From Stenomitos frigidus ULC18 (GTDB taxonomy: Bacteria > Cyanobacteriota > Cyanobacteriia > Leptolyngbyales > Leptolyngbyaceae), in assembly GCF_003003795.1 (NCBI RefSeq), contig NZ_PVWK01000126.1:33830-97829 (forward strand): a DNA stretch of 64,000 nucleotides, written 5' to 3'. The translations under genes and the position numbers were made by a program. The notes beneath the pieces are model-generated. The model ran no database searches, had not been told where the DNA came from, and was given only the letters and a program-made list of their open reading frames with translations. Shown here piece after piece: positions 7,853 to 17,250 of the stretch. How positions within the stretch are numbered: the first letter of the stretch is position 1; every line of letters begins with the position of its first letter.

Positions 7853-9145
7853 CTAATTTGCCAAATAAATTTCTCGATTAGCGGTTTCCTGAGCTTTTTT
7901 CATTGCTTGCGGTAGTGGTTGCTCCCCCAATAGAGCACTAATAAATTGATTGTTAAAATTCATGCGCATCGTGGGTAAATTCTCGCCTGCTTGCCAAATC
8001 GTGGCATACTCTGTACCCCTCACAAAGGGCGCATAAAGCGGATTATTGTCATACCCTAACCCTGCTAAAACCGATCGACGCGTAGGGAGTGCCAAACCCT
8101 GTTTTGCCCAGGCTTTCATGCCTTCGGCTCCAGTGAGATAGGCAATCAGCTTCCAGGCCGCTTCTTTATGCTTTGCTTTGCGATTCATCACATACGCAAC
8201 TGTGAATGCCATCGTGCCTTTTTTATCATTCATTGTAGGCACTTCTGCTGTGGCCATATCAATAGTTGGAAACGTTTCTTTGAGATATGGAATGGCCCAT
8301 GTACCTTCAAGCGTCATTGCCACTTTTCCTTGTCCAATCATATCGCTCCCTGATGTCGCGCCAACATCAGTGGGTTGTACTGCCGTGCGATCGCGTCGAT
8401 ACTGATCAATCACAAACTGCAAGCCCTTTAAACTATTAGCTTCTGCAAACGATGCGTAACCATTTTGTCCTACTAAGTTGCCATTGAACGCTTTAATCAC
8501 AAAAACCTGACGCGCCAATTCAGGGGCAATCCCAAAGCCATATTGATCGATTTTGCCATCATGATTGCGATCGACCGTGAGTTTTTTAGAATCAGACACT
8601 AGGTCGTCCCAAGTTTTCGGTGGTTGCGCTATACCAGCAGCAGCAAAGGCTTTTTTATTGTAAATAAGTGCCAATGTCGAAACGTCTTTTGGCAGCCCGT
8701 ACAGCTTGCCTTTGTGCTTAAAAGCATTCAGCATTAGCGGTTCAAAATCAGCGAGCTTAAATTCGGGTGTGATGTATGCATCTAATGGTTCTAAGACGCT
8801 ATATTTCATGAGTAACGGAGCCTCAAGTGCATCCAGATAGAAAACATCAGGAGCAACATCACCAATGAGGCGAGTCTTGATCACATCCATGTACTCACTG
8901 TTAATCACTTCGTATTTGATTTTGATGTTAGGATACTTGGCCTCAAAGCCCCGAAGCACTCGATTCAAAAGCTGGTTTTCATCGGGACTGCTCTGCCACC
9001 CGCTTAGCGTGACTGTAATGGGTGATTTAGCTTGTTTGAGTGTGTTCTGGCTCAACGAAGCTGTCTTTTGATGACGACAGCTCGCTAACGCAATCGCAAT
9101 AAGAAATAAACAACCTAAGCCAGTTTGTCTTAGACCAAGCATCAT
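7853..9145 (-). CDS. sugar ABC importer substrate-binding lipoprotein
   Basis: A 430-residue extracytoplasmic binding protein of the MalE/UgpB-like cluster. The N-terminus is a lipoprotein signal with lipobox LASC near residue 23. The mature part shows PITVTLSGWQSSPDE, an LLNRVLRGFEAKYPNIKIKY segment, DVFYLDALEAPLL, KLYGLPKDVSTLALIYNKKA and GKVAMTLEGTWAIPYL, all typical of carbohydrate-binding proteins. A DRNHDGKIDQYG segment (DxNxDGxID) resembles the calcium-binding loop found in some such proteins. It is first in the operon with the two permeases. The sugar is not identifiable. Confidence 0.93.
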   Translation of the reverse strand: MMLGLRQTGLGCLFLIAIALASCRHQKTASLSQNTLKQAKSPITVTLSGWQSSPDENQLLNRVLRGFEAKYPNIKIKYEVINSEYMDVIKTRLIGDVAPDVFYLDALEAPLLMKYSVLEPLDAYITPEFKLADFEPLMLNAFKHKGKLYGLPKDVSTLALIYNKKAFAAAGIAQPPKTWDDLVSDSKKLTVDRNHDGKIDQYGFGIAPELARQVFVIKAFNGNLVGQNGYASFAEANSLKGLQFVIDQYRRDRTAVQPTDVGATSGSDMIGQGKVAMTLEGTWAIPYLKETFPTIDMATAEVPTMNDKKGTMAFTVAYVMNRKAKHKEAAWKLIAYLTGAEGMKAWAKQGLALPTRRSVLAGLGYDNNPLYAPFVRGTEYATIWQAGENLPTMRMNFNNQFISALLGEQPLPQAMKKAQETANREIYLAN

Positions 9146-9238
9146 GATTCCTAATCAGCGATCGCGTGTTTAGAGTAGCTTCTTCCTAATCTATAGCGCG
9201 ATCGTCTTGCTACGTGAGCAAAAAATAATTGATTCTGT

Positions 9239-9270
9239 CTGTAGGGACGTTCCATGGAACGTCCCTACAG
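9239..9270. repeat. 32-bp perfect palindrome
   Basis: CTGTAGGGACGTTCCA followed by its exact reverse complement, with no loop. It lies in the divergent gap between the binding-protein gene and the large fusion gene. Similar GTAGGGACGTTCC palindromes are frequent dispersed repeats in cyanobacteria. It may act as a transcription end or be neutral. Confidence 0.75.
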
Positions 9271-9410
9271 AACATGTAACGTTTCTACAGAGGGCACATG
9301 CGTCGAAATATTGAGGGTTGCTGTCTATTTCAGCAATTCAGGTACGATCGCGCTTAGTTAGCGCCAAGTGGTGCCGAACGGGTGCTGATCAGCTACCAGA
9401 GGTAGATAGA

Positions 9411-11945
9411 ATGGAACAGACAGAAACGGTTGCCTGGTTACGCGAGAATACCAGCCTGAATGCCCTTTCAGAGAGTGCTTTGGAGGCGATCGCAGCAGCT
9501 ATTCACGAAGAGACGGTACAAGAAAATCGACGGTTGGTTTTGGAGGACACACCGCCTGAATCGCTCTACATTCTCAAGTCAGGACGGTTGGAAAGCTACC
9601 ACACCAGTAAAACAGGGCTTGCCAATGCGGTTAGCCTTCTGCCAGGAACCATTCTGCACCTCAAAGAATTGGCGTTAGACCAACCTGTCGAAGCGACGGT
9701 CATCACACTCAGCGACTGTGTTTTGTGGACGATTCCTAGAGCGGAATTTTTGGCGATCGTCCAGCAGCACCCCGAAATTACTCAAACGTTGTCGCGGCAG
9801 TTAGCCAGCGAATTGGATGAGGTATCAGCACAACTGGCGTATGAACGCGAGCGACAGACGGCATTGCGCCCCTATCTGGTGCCCAAAGTGAAGCGGGGGA
9901 TTGTCGGTTCTAGTCGCTATGCCACACGGTTGCGCCAGGAGATCAAAAAGGCGGCAGGCGATCGCCGATCGGTGCTGGTCTTCGGCGAACCAGGATTGGG
10001 CAAAGACAACGCGACTGCGCTGATTCATTTTGGCTCTCGCTACCGCCACGATCCCATCATTAAGATCGACTGCGATACCCTGCAAGCCAATGGCTCAGAG
10101 CTGTTTGGGCGAGTGGGTGGCAAAGCGGGACTGATTGATTGGTTGGGTGAAGGAACCCTGCTGCTCAACAATGTGCAGGAGTTAACGCCGGACTTGCAGA
10201 CGAAACTGGTGCGCCTCTTGGAAACCGGAGAATATGACTTGGTTGGGCGCGATGGCGAACCGCCTGCACCGTCCCGCCAATGTCAGGCACGGATCGTCAT
10301 GACATCCGAGAAGGTGTTACCAACGCTGGAGCGCAAAGGTCTGGTGGGCCATATCATTCGCGTCCCACCGTTACGAGTGCGAAAAGCCGATATTTTATCT
10401 CAGGTAGAATATTATCTAAGCTTATTCTGTCGTTCTAGAGGGATTGCGAAACCAAACGTGACGCCAGAGGCACTGCGCCGGCTTCAAGGCTACGACTTCC
10501 CTGGCAACTTAACGGAGTTGGAGAACCTGGTAGAACGGGCGGTGCTGCAATCAGACGGCGCTTCAGAACTCACCGAAGAAGTGTTCTGGTCGGTCAGTGT
10601 GAAAACCAGGCGCTTTCGCGTCAATTTGCTCAATACGTCACCAAAGCTACGTCAGTTTTTACGGAGTCCCTGGTATCCCGATCGCATCAACTATGGCTTC
10701 ACCCTCGGCTTTTTTGCGGTCGTTGTCGCCGTGCTGATGCTGGGGCCGCAGAGCCGTCATGACAACGTCGCTCTGAATATGTTTTGGGCGTGGTGGTGGC
10801 CTGTCATGCTGCTGGCGTTTCCCTTTGTCGGACGGCTCTGGTGTTCAGTTTGTCCGTTTATGATCTACGGCGAATTAGCCCAGAAGCTTTCGCTCTGGCT
10901 CTATCCCCGGCAGCTGTTGCCCTGGCCCCGACAGCAAGCCGAAAAATGGGGCGGCTGGTTTTTGTTTGGCCTGTTCACCTTGATTTTGCTGTGGGAAGAA
11001 CTGTGGAATTTAGAGGACACCGCTTATTTGTCCGGTTGCCTGCTCTTACTGATCACGGCTGGTGCAGTCATCTTCTCGCTGTTGTTTGAACGCCGCTTTT
11101 GGTGCCGCTACCTCTGCCCGATCGGCGGCATGAATGGACTGTTTGCCAAACTCTCGATGGTCGAACTCCGGGCACAGCAGGGCATCTGTTCCGCAACCTG
11201 CACGACCTATCAGTGCTATAAAGGCGGCCCACAGAAAGGTGAAGGTCAGGAAACGGGCGGCTGTCCGCTCTATTCCCATCCGGCGCAGCTTGAAGACAAC
11301 CGGGATTGCGTACTCTGCATGACCTGTTTGAAGGCCTGTCCCCATCGATCGGTGGAGTTAAACCTGCGACCACCTGGCATTGAGCTATGGACAACCCATA
11401 AGCCAACCTACGCTGAGATTTGCCTGCTGTTCTTGCTCTTTGGCGCGGTGTTTCTGCATCGTCTGCCTGAGATTGAGGCGCAGTTTGGCTGGCAGTTACA
11501 CCTGGACAATTTTGGCATTCATGCGGGTGTTTCATTGCTGGCCTTGCTGGTGCCGGGTGCGATCGCCCTGGTGGCCCATGCCTTCATCCAACTACTTCAA
11601 CGCAGCTACAAACCCCGACCTTTTTTGGAGTTAGCGTATGGCTATCTGCCCCTTGTCTTAGGCGCAAGTCTGGCACACTACTTGCGCTTAGGACTGGCTG
11701 AAGCAGGACAGGTGATTCCCGTTAGTTTCGCTACTTTTGGGTTTGGCACAGCAAATTTACCGATCGCTGTTGCCGATCCTGCCGTCATTGCCTTCTTGCA
11801 AAGCGTGACATTGATTTTTTCTTTCTGGCTCAGCGTGATTTTGACCCAAAAAATTGCCCGTCAGGCGCTGGTGAATCTCCTGCCACAGTATCTGGCAATG
11901 CTGGCGATCAGCTCTCTCTTGTGGAAGGTGATGGTCGGTTGGTGA
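9411..11945 (+). CDS. cNMP-binding / sigma-54-activator-like ATPase fused to NapH/NosR-type polyferredoxin
   Basis: An 844-residue fusion. Residues about 1-125 form a cyclic-nucleotide-binding-like cupin (SLYILKSGRLESYHTSK, GTILHLKELAL). Residues about 160-410 form an AAA+ domain related to NtrC-type activators, with Walker A GEPGLGKDN near 192. The usual GAFTGA loop is replaced (ELFGRVGGKAGLIDW) and the Walker B acidic pair is NN (TLLLNNVQEL), so sigma-54 contact and ATP hydrolysis are doubtful. From about 430 on there are membrane helices with WCSVCP and WCRYLCP motifs and a CVLCMTCLKACPH iron-sulphur site, as in CcoG/NapH/NosR. The ATG at 9411 is chosen because an AGAGGT ribosome site precedes it; a TTG lies at 9318. 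It is probably a redox sensor or electron-transfer protein. Confidence 0.85.
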   Translation: MEQTETVAWLRENTSLNALSESALEAIAAAIHEETVQENRRLVLEDTPPESLYILKSGRLESYHTSKTGLANAVSLLPGTILHLKELALDQPVEATVITLSDCVLWTIPRAEFLAIVQQHPEITQTLSRQLASELDEVSAQLAYERERQTALRPYLVPKVKRGIVGSSRYATRLRQEIKKAAGDRRSVLVFGEPGLGKDNATALIHFGSRYRHDPIIKIDCDTLQANGSELFGRVGGKAGLIDWLGEGTLLLNNVQELTPDLQTKLVRLLETGEYDLVGRDGEPPAPSRQCQARIVMTSEKVLPTLERKGLVGHIIRVPPLRVRKADILSQVEYYLSLFCRSRGIAKPNVTPEALRRLQGYDFPGNLTELENLVERAVLQSDGASELTEEVFWSVSVKTRRFRVNLLNTSPKLRQFLRSPWYPDRINYGFTLGFFAVVVAVLMLGPQSRHDNVALNMFWAWWWPVMLLAFPFVGRLWCSVCPFMIYGELAQKLSLWLYPRQLLPWPRQQAEKWGGWFLFGLFTLILLWEELWNLEDTAYLSGCLLLLITAGAVIFSLLFERRFWCRYLCPIGGMNGLFAKLSMVELRAQQGICSATCTTYQCYKGGPQKGEGQETGGCPLYSHPAQLEDNRDCVLCMTCLKACPHRSVELNLRPPGIELWTTHKPTYAEICLLFLLFGAVFLHRLPEIEAQFGWQLHLDNFGIHAGVSLLALLVPGAIALVAHAFIQLLQRSYKPRPFLELAYGYLPLVLGASLAHYLRLGLAEAGQVIPVSFATFGFGTANLPIAVADPAVIAFLQSVTLIFSFWLSVILTQKIARQALVNLLPQYLAMLAISSLLWKVMVGW

Positions 11946-12038
11946 GTTCAAGGCACCCCTTCATCATGCAATGCTGGTGTGATGCAAGGCTGGTGGTCTT
12001 CCAGTTCAGACTTGATGTCCAGTTTTATGAGAGGTGTC

Positions 12039-12410
12039 ATGGCTCGCAAGCGCTTTGTGATTGAAATGGGTATGGGTGTTGATCAACACGGGCAGGAACC
12101 GACAGTAGCGGCGGCTCGCGCTGTCCGTAACGCGATCGCTCATAATGCCCTTCCTGGCATTTGGGAAGTCGCTGGTTTAAGCGATCCTGATCAGATGCTG
12201 GTCGAAGTGCAGGTTGCTGTCCCATACCCTGACCAGGTAAGACAAGCAGATGTGCTGGCAGTGCTGCCTTTTGGACGCAAAACGCTAAAAGTAGAGGCGG
12301 GCGGCATGATTGTTCAAGGCCGCGCGATCGCGTCGCTGCATGACAAGAACGATGAAATGCTGGTCGCCGTCGCCTCTGTGACGGTATTGGTTGAAATGCC
12401 GGATGCGTAG
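12039..12410 (+). CDS. Lin0512 family protein
   Basis: A 123-residue protein of the Lin0512 family (two beta-alpha units, about 110-120 residues in other bacteria). It begins MARKRFVIEMGMGVDQHGQ and continues with TVAAARAVRNAIAHNALPG, and later VQVAVPYPDQV and GGMIVQGRAIASLHDKNDEM. A GAGG ribosome site lies 5 bp before the chosen ATG; the open frame reaches further upstream (11979) but that part looks non-coding. Function unknown. It follows the fusion gene by 93 bp. Confidence 0.8.
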   Translation: MARKRFVIEMGMGVDQHGQEPTVAAARAVRNAIAHNALPGIWEVAGLSDPDQMLVEVQVAVPYPDQVRQADVLAVLPFGRKTLKVEAGGMIVQGRAIASLHDKNDEMLVAVASVTVLVEMPDA

Positions 12411-12428
12411 CCTTCCGGTTCCTCCCCT

Positions 12429-12907
12429 TCATCCCTTGTGTGGAAGCGGTTTGCCGGTACAGTGGCGATCGATGAGTTCTAGCAATGCTTGGTAATGAGT
12501 GATTGGCTTGACACAGAGCGCATCGGCTTGAGAACGGTCTAACAAGGCCTAGCGCTCATTGAGCATGGCGTAGGCAGTGACGAGAATAATGGGAAGATGC
12601 GCCGTTTCGGGGGTGTTTTTCAGAAAGTGTGCCAGATCTGCACCACTATAGCAATAGACAGATGGGTTAGGACGGGGTGCAGGGGTTCCACCCCTGGCTG
12701 GGGGCAACGCCCCCACACCCCCTTTGATCCACATGTCCTAAACGTTGTGACGATCGCTATAACGGCTTGTCCTTCCCATTCAGCTCCAGGTAGATTGACA
12801 TCCATCAGCACAATATCAGTGGGTTGAGATCGACAGTGCCAAACGATCACAGCTGGCTCAGCGTTAGCTGTGGGAATACTTGCGGAGCGCTTGTAGTCGG
12901 TCAACAA
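12429..12907 (-). pseudogene. response-regulator receiver remnant, interrupted
   Basis: The minus strand carries pieces of a CheY-like receiver. QPTDIVLMDVNLPG holds the phospho-acceptor Asp. After a 115-bp insertion come GADLAHFLKNTPETAHLP and IILVTAYAMLNER. An in-frame TAG follows, and then ALLDRSQADALCVKPITHYQ with the conserved Lys, ending at a TGA at 12429. The N-terminal strand and acidic pocket are not found in frame; a decayed piece (QIDLVANGA, stop, AL) near 13000-13030 may be their remains. At least three lesions are present, so it is dead. It may once have been the partner of the nearby PAS histidine kinase. Confidence 0.75.
12647..12761. mobile_element. MITE-like 115-bp inverted-repeat element
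   Basis: Ends are 27-bp imperfect inverted repeats (20 of 27 positions match) starting TATAGC and ending in the inner TTAGGAC. The interior is GC-rich with its own hairpins (GGGGTTCCACCCC; TGGGGGCAACGCCCCCA). It has no coding capacity and splits the receiver remnant between the LPGAEWEGQA and SGADL parts. A TA duplication at the ends is possible. Confidence 0.65.
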
Positions 12908-13252
12908 CGCTCATGTTGGATGGCTTCAGATCGACTCATAACCCCCGACACGGTAAGGTTCGTAGACGCATCCTTTCCCGACCCAGTGAATGGTACAGCG
13001 CCTATGCGCCATTGGCTACGAGATCAATCTGGTGAAGCAGCTTGTAGCCAATCAGTAGCGATTGAATCAGTTCCAAAGCCAGGAGCATCGTCCACTAGCG
13101 GGATGTGAGTTTGCGCTACGCAAGACCGTCATTGACTGGAGTCATTTTCCAGAGCGATCGGAGTGAGTTTAAAGCGATCGCTCTCACTTGACGTGGACAC
13201 TGAGTAGCGTTTTTAACTTGCTGCCGATTAAACTATCTGCACTATAGCCAAA

Positions 13253-15478
13253 CTAACTGGGAGCGGCGGGACGATCGCCCAGTTTGAAATAAAACGTAGC
13301 GCCCTGACCGGGGTGGCTTTCTGCCCAAATGTGACCGCCGTGGCGCTGGATAATACGATGAACGATCGCCAACCCGATACCGCTACCCTCAAACTCTGCC
13401 TGCGAGTGTAAGCGCTGAAACGCACCAAAAAGCTGGTCAGCATACGCCATCTGAAACCCGATGCCGCGATCGCGCACATAGATAATGTCGTCAGGCAAGG
13501 TGCCGATCTCAATGTGGGCAGGCGGTTGCTGACGAGTAAACTTAATGGCGTTATCCAGTAGATTGACAAAGACTTGTCGAAGCAGGGTTTTGTCACCGCT
13601 TACGGTAGGCAGTGCGCCAAGGCTGCACTGTATCTGCTGGGGATCACTTACTACTTCTGTAGTACTGGTAACTATGATCGCCTCTGGTCGTTGAGCGAGA
13701 ACTGCTAGCACTAGCTGATTCAAGTCAATGAGCGTCTCTGCCATCGGCCGTCGCCCAACCCGCGAGAGCGTCAGCAGACCGTCGATCAGCTCTTTCATTT
13801 TGTGACTGCTGTCTTGAATAATTTCAAGGTAGTGCATTACTTTTGGATCAGTCAGCAACTCATTTTGCTGTAGGCGATCAGTTAACGCTGCAACAAACCC
13901 GCTGATGTGCCGTAGGGGCGCGCGCAAATCATGGGAAACCGAGTAGGAGAAGGCTTCTAGCTCCTGATTGACAATTTCAAGCTGTGCCGTGCGATCGACC
14001 AGCGTCTGACGTGCTTCAACTAGTTCTGTAATGTTGCGGGAGGAACCAATGAGCGCGTAGACCTCCCCATTTGGCTTCTTTAACGGAATCTTGTAGGTGT
14101 CAAAATGCAACAGACCTGACGGCGTCGTGTAGCATTCCTGGAAATGTAGGGTTTCGCCAGACGTAAAGACTTGGTGGTTTTGTTCGGCAAACGTGGCGGC
14201 CAAGTCTGGGGCAAAGCATTCAAAGATCGTTTTACCAGCAAGCTGGTGGCGACTCTCCCAACCGATTAAGTGAGCGAGCGCATCATTACCGAAGAGCATC
14301 CGCATCGTGTCGCGCTCGACCACAAAAATGCCGTCAGGGAGCATGTTGATAAAGGTCATGAGTTCAGCAGTGCGCTGCTCAACGAGTGCCTCCAGCTCTA
14401 AATTTTGTTGCTCTAGGGTTTGGTTGAGCTGTCGAATTTGGGCTTCTGCCTGTTTGCGATCGGTAAAATCAAGCACCGCTCCCATCATGCGGATCACTTG
14501 ACCCGATGCATCATCAAGACCACGCCCTCTACCGATCAGCCAGTGCAGGCTCCCATCGGGATGAATGACACGGTACTCCGCTTCAAAGTTAGTCTTCGTT
14601 TCCAAGGCCTGTGTGATTGCCTGCTCAACCCGATCAATATCCTCAGGGTGAACCCGATCGCGCCATGCCTGGTAGCTCGGTTGCACCTCACCAGGCACCA
14701 ACCCTAACAAGCGTGCGTGGTTCTCGTTCCAGATGACCTCGTTTGTGGGTAGGTGCCAGTCCCAAATGCCAATGTGGGTAAAGTCGAGAGCAAGCTTAAA
14801 GAACGCCTCATTTTCGCGCAGAGCCATTTCAGAGCGTTTGCGATCGGTCACATCCACACCAATACCCCACGCCCTCCAGCCAGGAATGGGAAAGCGATCG
14901 GAGATATTAGACCAGGCAACGGTTTTCACGCTGCCATCACGACACGTCACGTCCCATTCCCAATCACGGTAATCGTTACCACGCCCTGCCCAAGTGTCGA
15001 CCATGTGCTGACGATAGCCTGCATCAGGGTAGAGCAACGCCATGGCCTGTGGATTGCCAATCATTACCGCCGCACTGTAGCCAGTGACCCGCTCAGCCTC
15101 ATGGTTCCAGACAACCATTGTGTTCTGATTGTCAAAGGCACCGAGCATCACAGGCATGTTTTGCAGAATTAAGCGTACCCGTTCTTCGCTCTCTCGCAGC
15201 AGCGTTTCTGTTTGCTGTTGGGTGCGAAGCGATCGGCGTGAAAGCCAGTAAAGCATCCAGGCAGTGGTGCCAGCAAAGATCAAATCTTTGACATCTTGCC
15301 AGTAGGGTAGCACTGTCAAGCTAGGGACAACCGTGTCTAGCCAAAAATGCGATAGAGCAATCCACAAAACAGCGACGATAAAATAGGCTCCAGCAAGCTT
15401 TTGGGGCAGCAACCTGAGCGATCGACGCTGCAATTCAGAAGCAACGGGACGTTTGAAATGGGCGCTTTCATCGTGCAT
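13253..15478 (-). CDS. PAS-domain sensor histidine kinase
   Basis: A 741-residue sensor kinase. Two membrane segments (about 29-47 and 63-84) precede a chain of three PAS units: NMPVMLGAFDNQNTMVVWN, then HIGIWDWHLPTNEVIWNENH with a PAC end, then LPDGIFVVERDTMRMLFGN. A coiled coil links the second and third. HisKA follows with the phospho-accepting H in SYSVSHDLRAPLRH, then HATPase with N box NLLDNAIKF, G1 RDRGIGF and G2 GSGIGLAIV. The SVSHDLRAPLR type is shared with phytochrome-like kinases, but no chromophore domain is seen. There is no intact response regulator beside it; only the remnant at 12429-12907. Confidence 0.93.
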   Translation of the reverse strand: MHDESAHFKRPVASELQRRSLRLLPQKLAGAYFIVAVLWIALSHFWLDTVVPSLTVLPYWQDVKDLIFAGTTAWMLYWLSRRSLRTQQQTETLLRESEERVRLILQNMPVMLGAFDNQNTMVVWNHEAERVTGYSAAVMIGNPQAMALLYPDAGYRQHMVDTWAGRGNDYRDWEWDVTCRDGSVKTVAWSNISDRFPIPGWRAWGIGVDVTDRKRSEMALRENEAFFKLALDFTHIGIWDWHLPTNEVIWNENHARLLGLVPGEVQPSYQAWRDRVHPEDIDRVEQAITQALETKTNFEAEYRVIHPDGSLHWLIGRGRGLDDASGQVIRMMGAVLDFTDRKQAEAQIRQLNQTLEQQNLELEALVEQRTAELMTFINMLPDGIFVVERDTMRMLFGNDALAHLIGWESRHQLAGKTIFECFAPDLAATFAEQNHQVFTSGETLHFQECYTTPSGLLHFDTYKIPLKKPNGEVYALIGSSRNITELVEARQTLVDRTAQLEIVNQELEAFSYSVSHDLRAPLRHISGFVAALTDRLQQNELLTDPKVMHYLEIIQDSSHKMKELIDGLLTLSRVGRRPMAETLIDLNQLVLAVLAQRPEAIIVTSTTEVVSDPQQIQCSLGALPTVSGDKTLLRQVFVNLLDNAIKFTRQQPPAHIEIGTLPDDIIYVRDRGIGFQMAYADQLFGAFQRLHSQAEFEGSGIGLAIVHRIIQRHGGHIWAESHPGQGATFYFKLGDRPAAPS

Positions 15479-15602
15479 GGAGGTATGCCGAAGGCGATAG
15501 CCAACATTCGTATTATGAGCACTGGGCTACCGAGTCTGCTGATTTCTATTCAATCGTAAAATAAAAATTTGAGGTTGGGATGCTGAAGCTTCACCTGACT
15601 CC

Positions 15603-16886
15603 CTAATTCTGATTTCGCGTCTGTCGTGCCAATTCCAGAAGCTGCCCCCAACGCTTTTGAAGTTGTTTGGGCGTACACTTGAGCGCTTTGAGAATCTCTT
15701 GATCCGTTGACTGCGCTTGCTTCAACGTCAACAGCTGCCGCTGGTCGGGTGACAGCTGGCTGATAAAGAGCTGCCAGTGCTGGGTCGATAGCCCCAAGTT
15801 TTGGTCAATGTCAGCACCCAGCCACTGGTGTACGAGCTTCCAATTTTGCGAAAGGGTAAATTTCTCGACGTGGTATTTGAAACGCTGCTGTAAGTAATCA
15901 CGTTCACGAGCCGAAAGACCCAGCACATCATCGATTTCAGGAGCCGAAAGGTCTTGCAATTTGAGGGTGAGGTAGTTGACGCAATCGGTCTGTCCCTGAG
16001 CTTCCAGGTATTGAATGAGTTCGACGATGACCCGATCGCGTAGTACTGCTTCAGAAGGGGCATCGACGGCATCAGCCACCATCCGTTCGCGTAACTGGTG
16101 CGCTAGAGGCGAACGATTGTACGACTCAGACTCCTCGCCTTTTGGTGACTCCAACGCTTGCTCAATATCGATCGACACTTCCAGCGGTTGACGTTGCCCA
16201 AAGCGTTGAGCACGTAAGACAACTAACTGCTGGCTATGGCCGTTCGGCAGTGAAATGCGTCGCTTCGCATACTGCTCTGTAAACGCCATATACTCCGCCA
16301 ACTCCAGCCGTGTGCGGGGTTGGTAGTCTTCTGGCAGTTCGTTTTCGCGCCGGAAGGCTTTGAGAGACTCAGTATAAAATCCTTGTAAAAAGTCTTCAAC
16401 CAGGCTGTAGCGTGCCTGAAAACCAAGCTGCATCCGGCTAGGCGCAATGTGACGATAAATCATTGAGCCAAGTGTACTATGCAGCTCCACCCGCCCCCGG
16501 CGAGAGCCAAGCTGATAGTAATTCAAGCACTTTTGCAAGCGGTGGCGGGCTAGCGAGAGCTGCCACGATCGCACCCTACCAGAGTTCTGAATCCGTCCAC
16601 TTTTGTGGCAGATGCGGTCAACTTCCGTTGCAATCCGGCTGGCGAGCCGCTCAATATTGCCACCAGGCGTAGTCACTTCAGCACGAAGTTCCCGCGACAG
16701 AATTTGCGTCAGTGCGGGGATGTCTAAAAAATCGGCTGCACTTCTAGGTTTTGACAGTGCAGCATCGTGATCAGGCTCATCCCGAAGGTCAGGATGTTGT
16801 TCAGCGGTCGCGGCGACGGCATCAGTGGGGACTACATTTGCCGAAGCGGCCGCTTGGGGGCGGGAAGAGGTTGAGTCGAAGTTCAT
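15603..16886 (-). CDS. hetZ: HetZ-like heterocyst differentiation protein
   Basis: A 427-residue cyanobacterial protein matching HetZ as I know it: VRSWQLSLARHRLQKCLNYY, GRVELHSTLGSMIYRHIAPS, a TRLELAEYMAFTEQYAKRRI segment and RERDYLQQRFKYHVEKF followed by WKLVHQWLGAD. HetZ acts early in heterocyst formation in Anabaena and binds DNA there. Homologues also occur in non-heterocystous filamentous species, so presence does not prove nitrogen fixation. The C-terminal half resembles a sigma-factor-like or HTH region (LSAPEIDDVLGLSARERDYL). The frame is open upstream to 17027, but that part includes a heptamer repeat, so the ATG at 16886 is chosen. Confidence 0.78.
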   Translation of the reverse strand: MNFDSTSSRPQAAASANVVPTDAVAATAEQHPDLRDEPDHDAALSKPRSAADFLDIPALTQILSRELRAEVTTPGGNIERLASRIATEVDRICHKSGRIQNSGRVRSWQLSLARHRLQKCLNYYQLGSRRGRVELHSTLGSMIYRHIAPSRMQLGFQARYSLVEDFLQGFYTESLKAFRRENELPEDYQPRTRLELAEYMAFTEQYAKRRISLPNGHSQQLVVLRAQRFGQRQPLEVSIDIEQALESPKGEESESYNRSPLAHQLRERMVADAVDAPSEAVLRDRVIVELIQYLEAQGQTDCVNYLTLKLQDLSAPEIDDVLGLSARERDYLQQRFKYHVEKFTLSQNWKLVHQWLGADIDQNLGLSTQHWQLFISQLSPDQRQLLTLKQAQSTDQEILKALKCTPKQLQKRWGQLLELARQTRNQN

Positions 16887-16934
16887 GGCGCTGGTAGTGC
16901 ACAGGGGCGAGGACAGTAGATCAGGCAGGGGGTA

Positions 16935-16970
16935 GTTCAAAGTTTTGAGTTTTGAGTTTTGAGTTGAAAT
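16935..16970. repeat. TTTTGAG heptamer tandem repeat
   Basis: Three tandem TTTTGAG units upstream of hetZ, same family as the copies at 5993, 18038 and 19160. The rest of the gap 16887-17250 shows no gene or clear signal. Confidence 0.75.
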
Positions 16971-17250
16971 GATTAGCTCAATGCTTACACACTTAAAATT
17001 CATCACTCTCTCACCCAGCACTTCCATCTACACATAGAAAATGAGCCGCTACAGTTCAAGGCGGGTCGAGGTATGTCACTTTCTCAGGTGGTTAGCCAGA
17101 GGCTCGGATTCTGTACCGCGGGTAACATGCAATCGACAGTGCTTGATTTAGCCTACACCCATCAGCGGCTAATGGTTCGATACGTGCGATCGTCTACTTA
17201 GAAACGTCATAATTGTTCGGTTACTTTAGTGGACAGTTAAACTAATTGGT

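Noticed and set aside
11046..11535. Minus-strand open frames across the ferredoxin part of the fusion gene
   Set aside because: Shadows of a well-supported plus-strand gene.
13151..13184. Hairpin AGAGCGATCG/CGATCGCTCT as terminator of the histidine kinase gene
   Set aside because: No T-run follows on the minus strand and the stem is built from HIP1-like sequence, which is self-complementary and common.
16887..17027. N-terminal extension of HetZ
   Set aside because: The extra codons run through a heptamer tandem repeat and lack a ribosome site.
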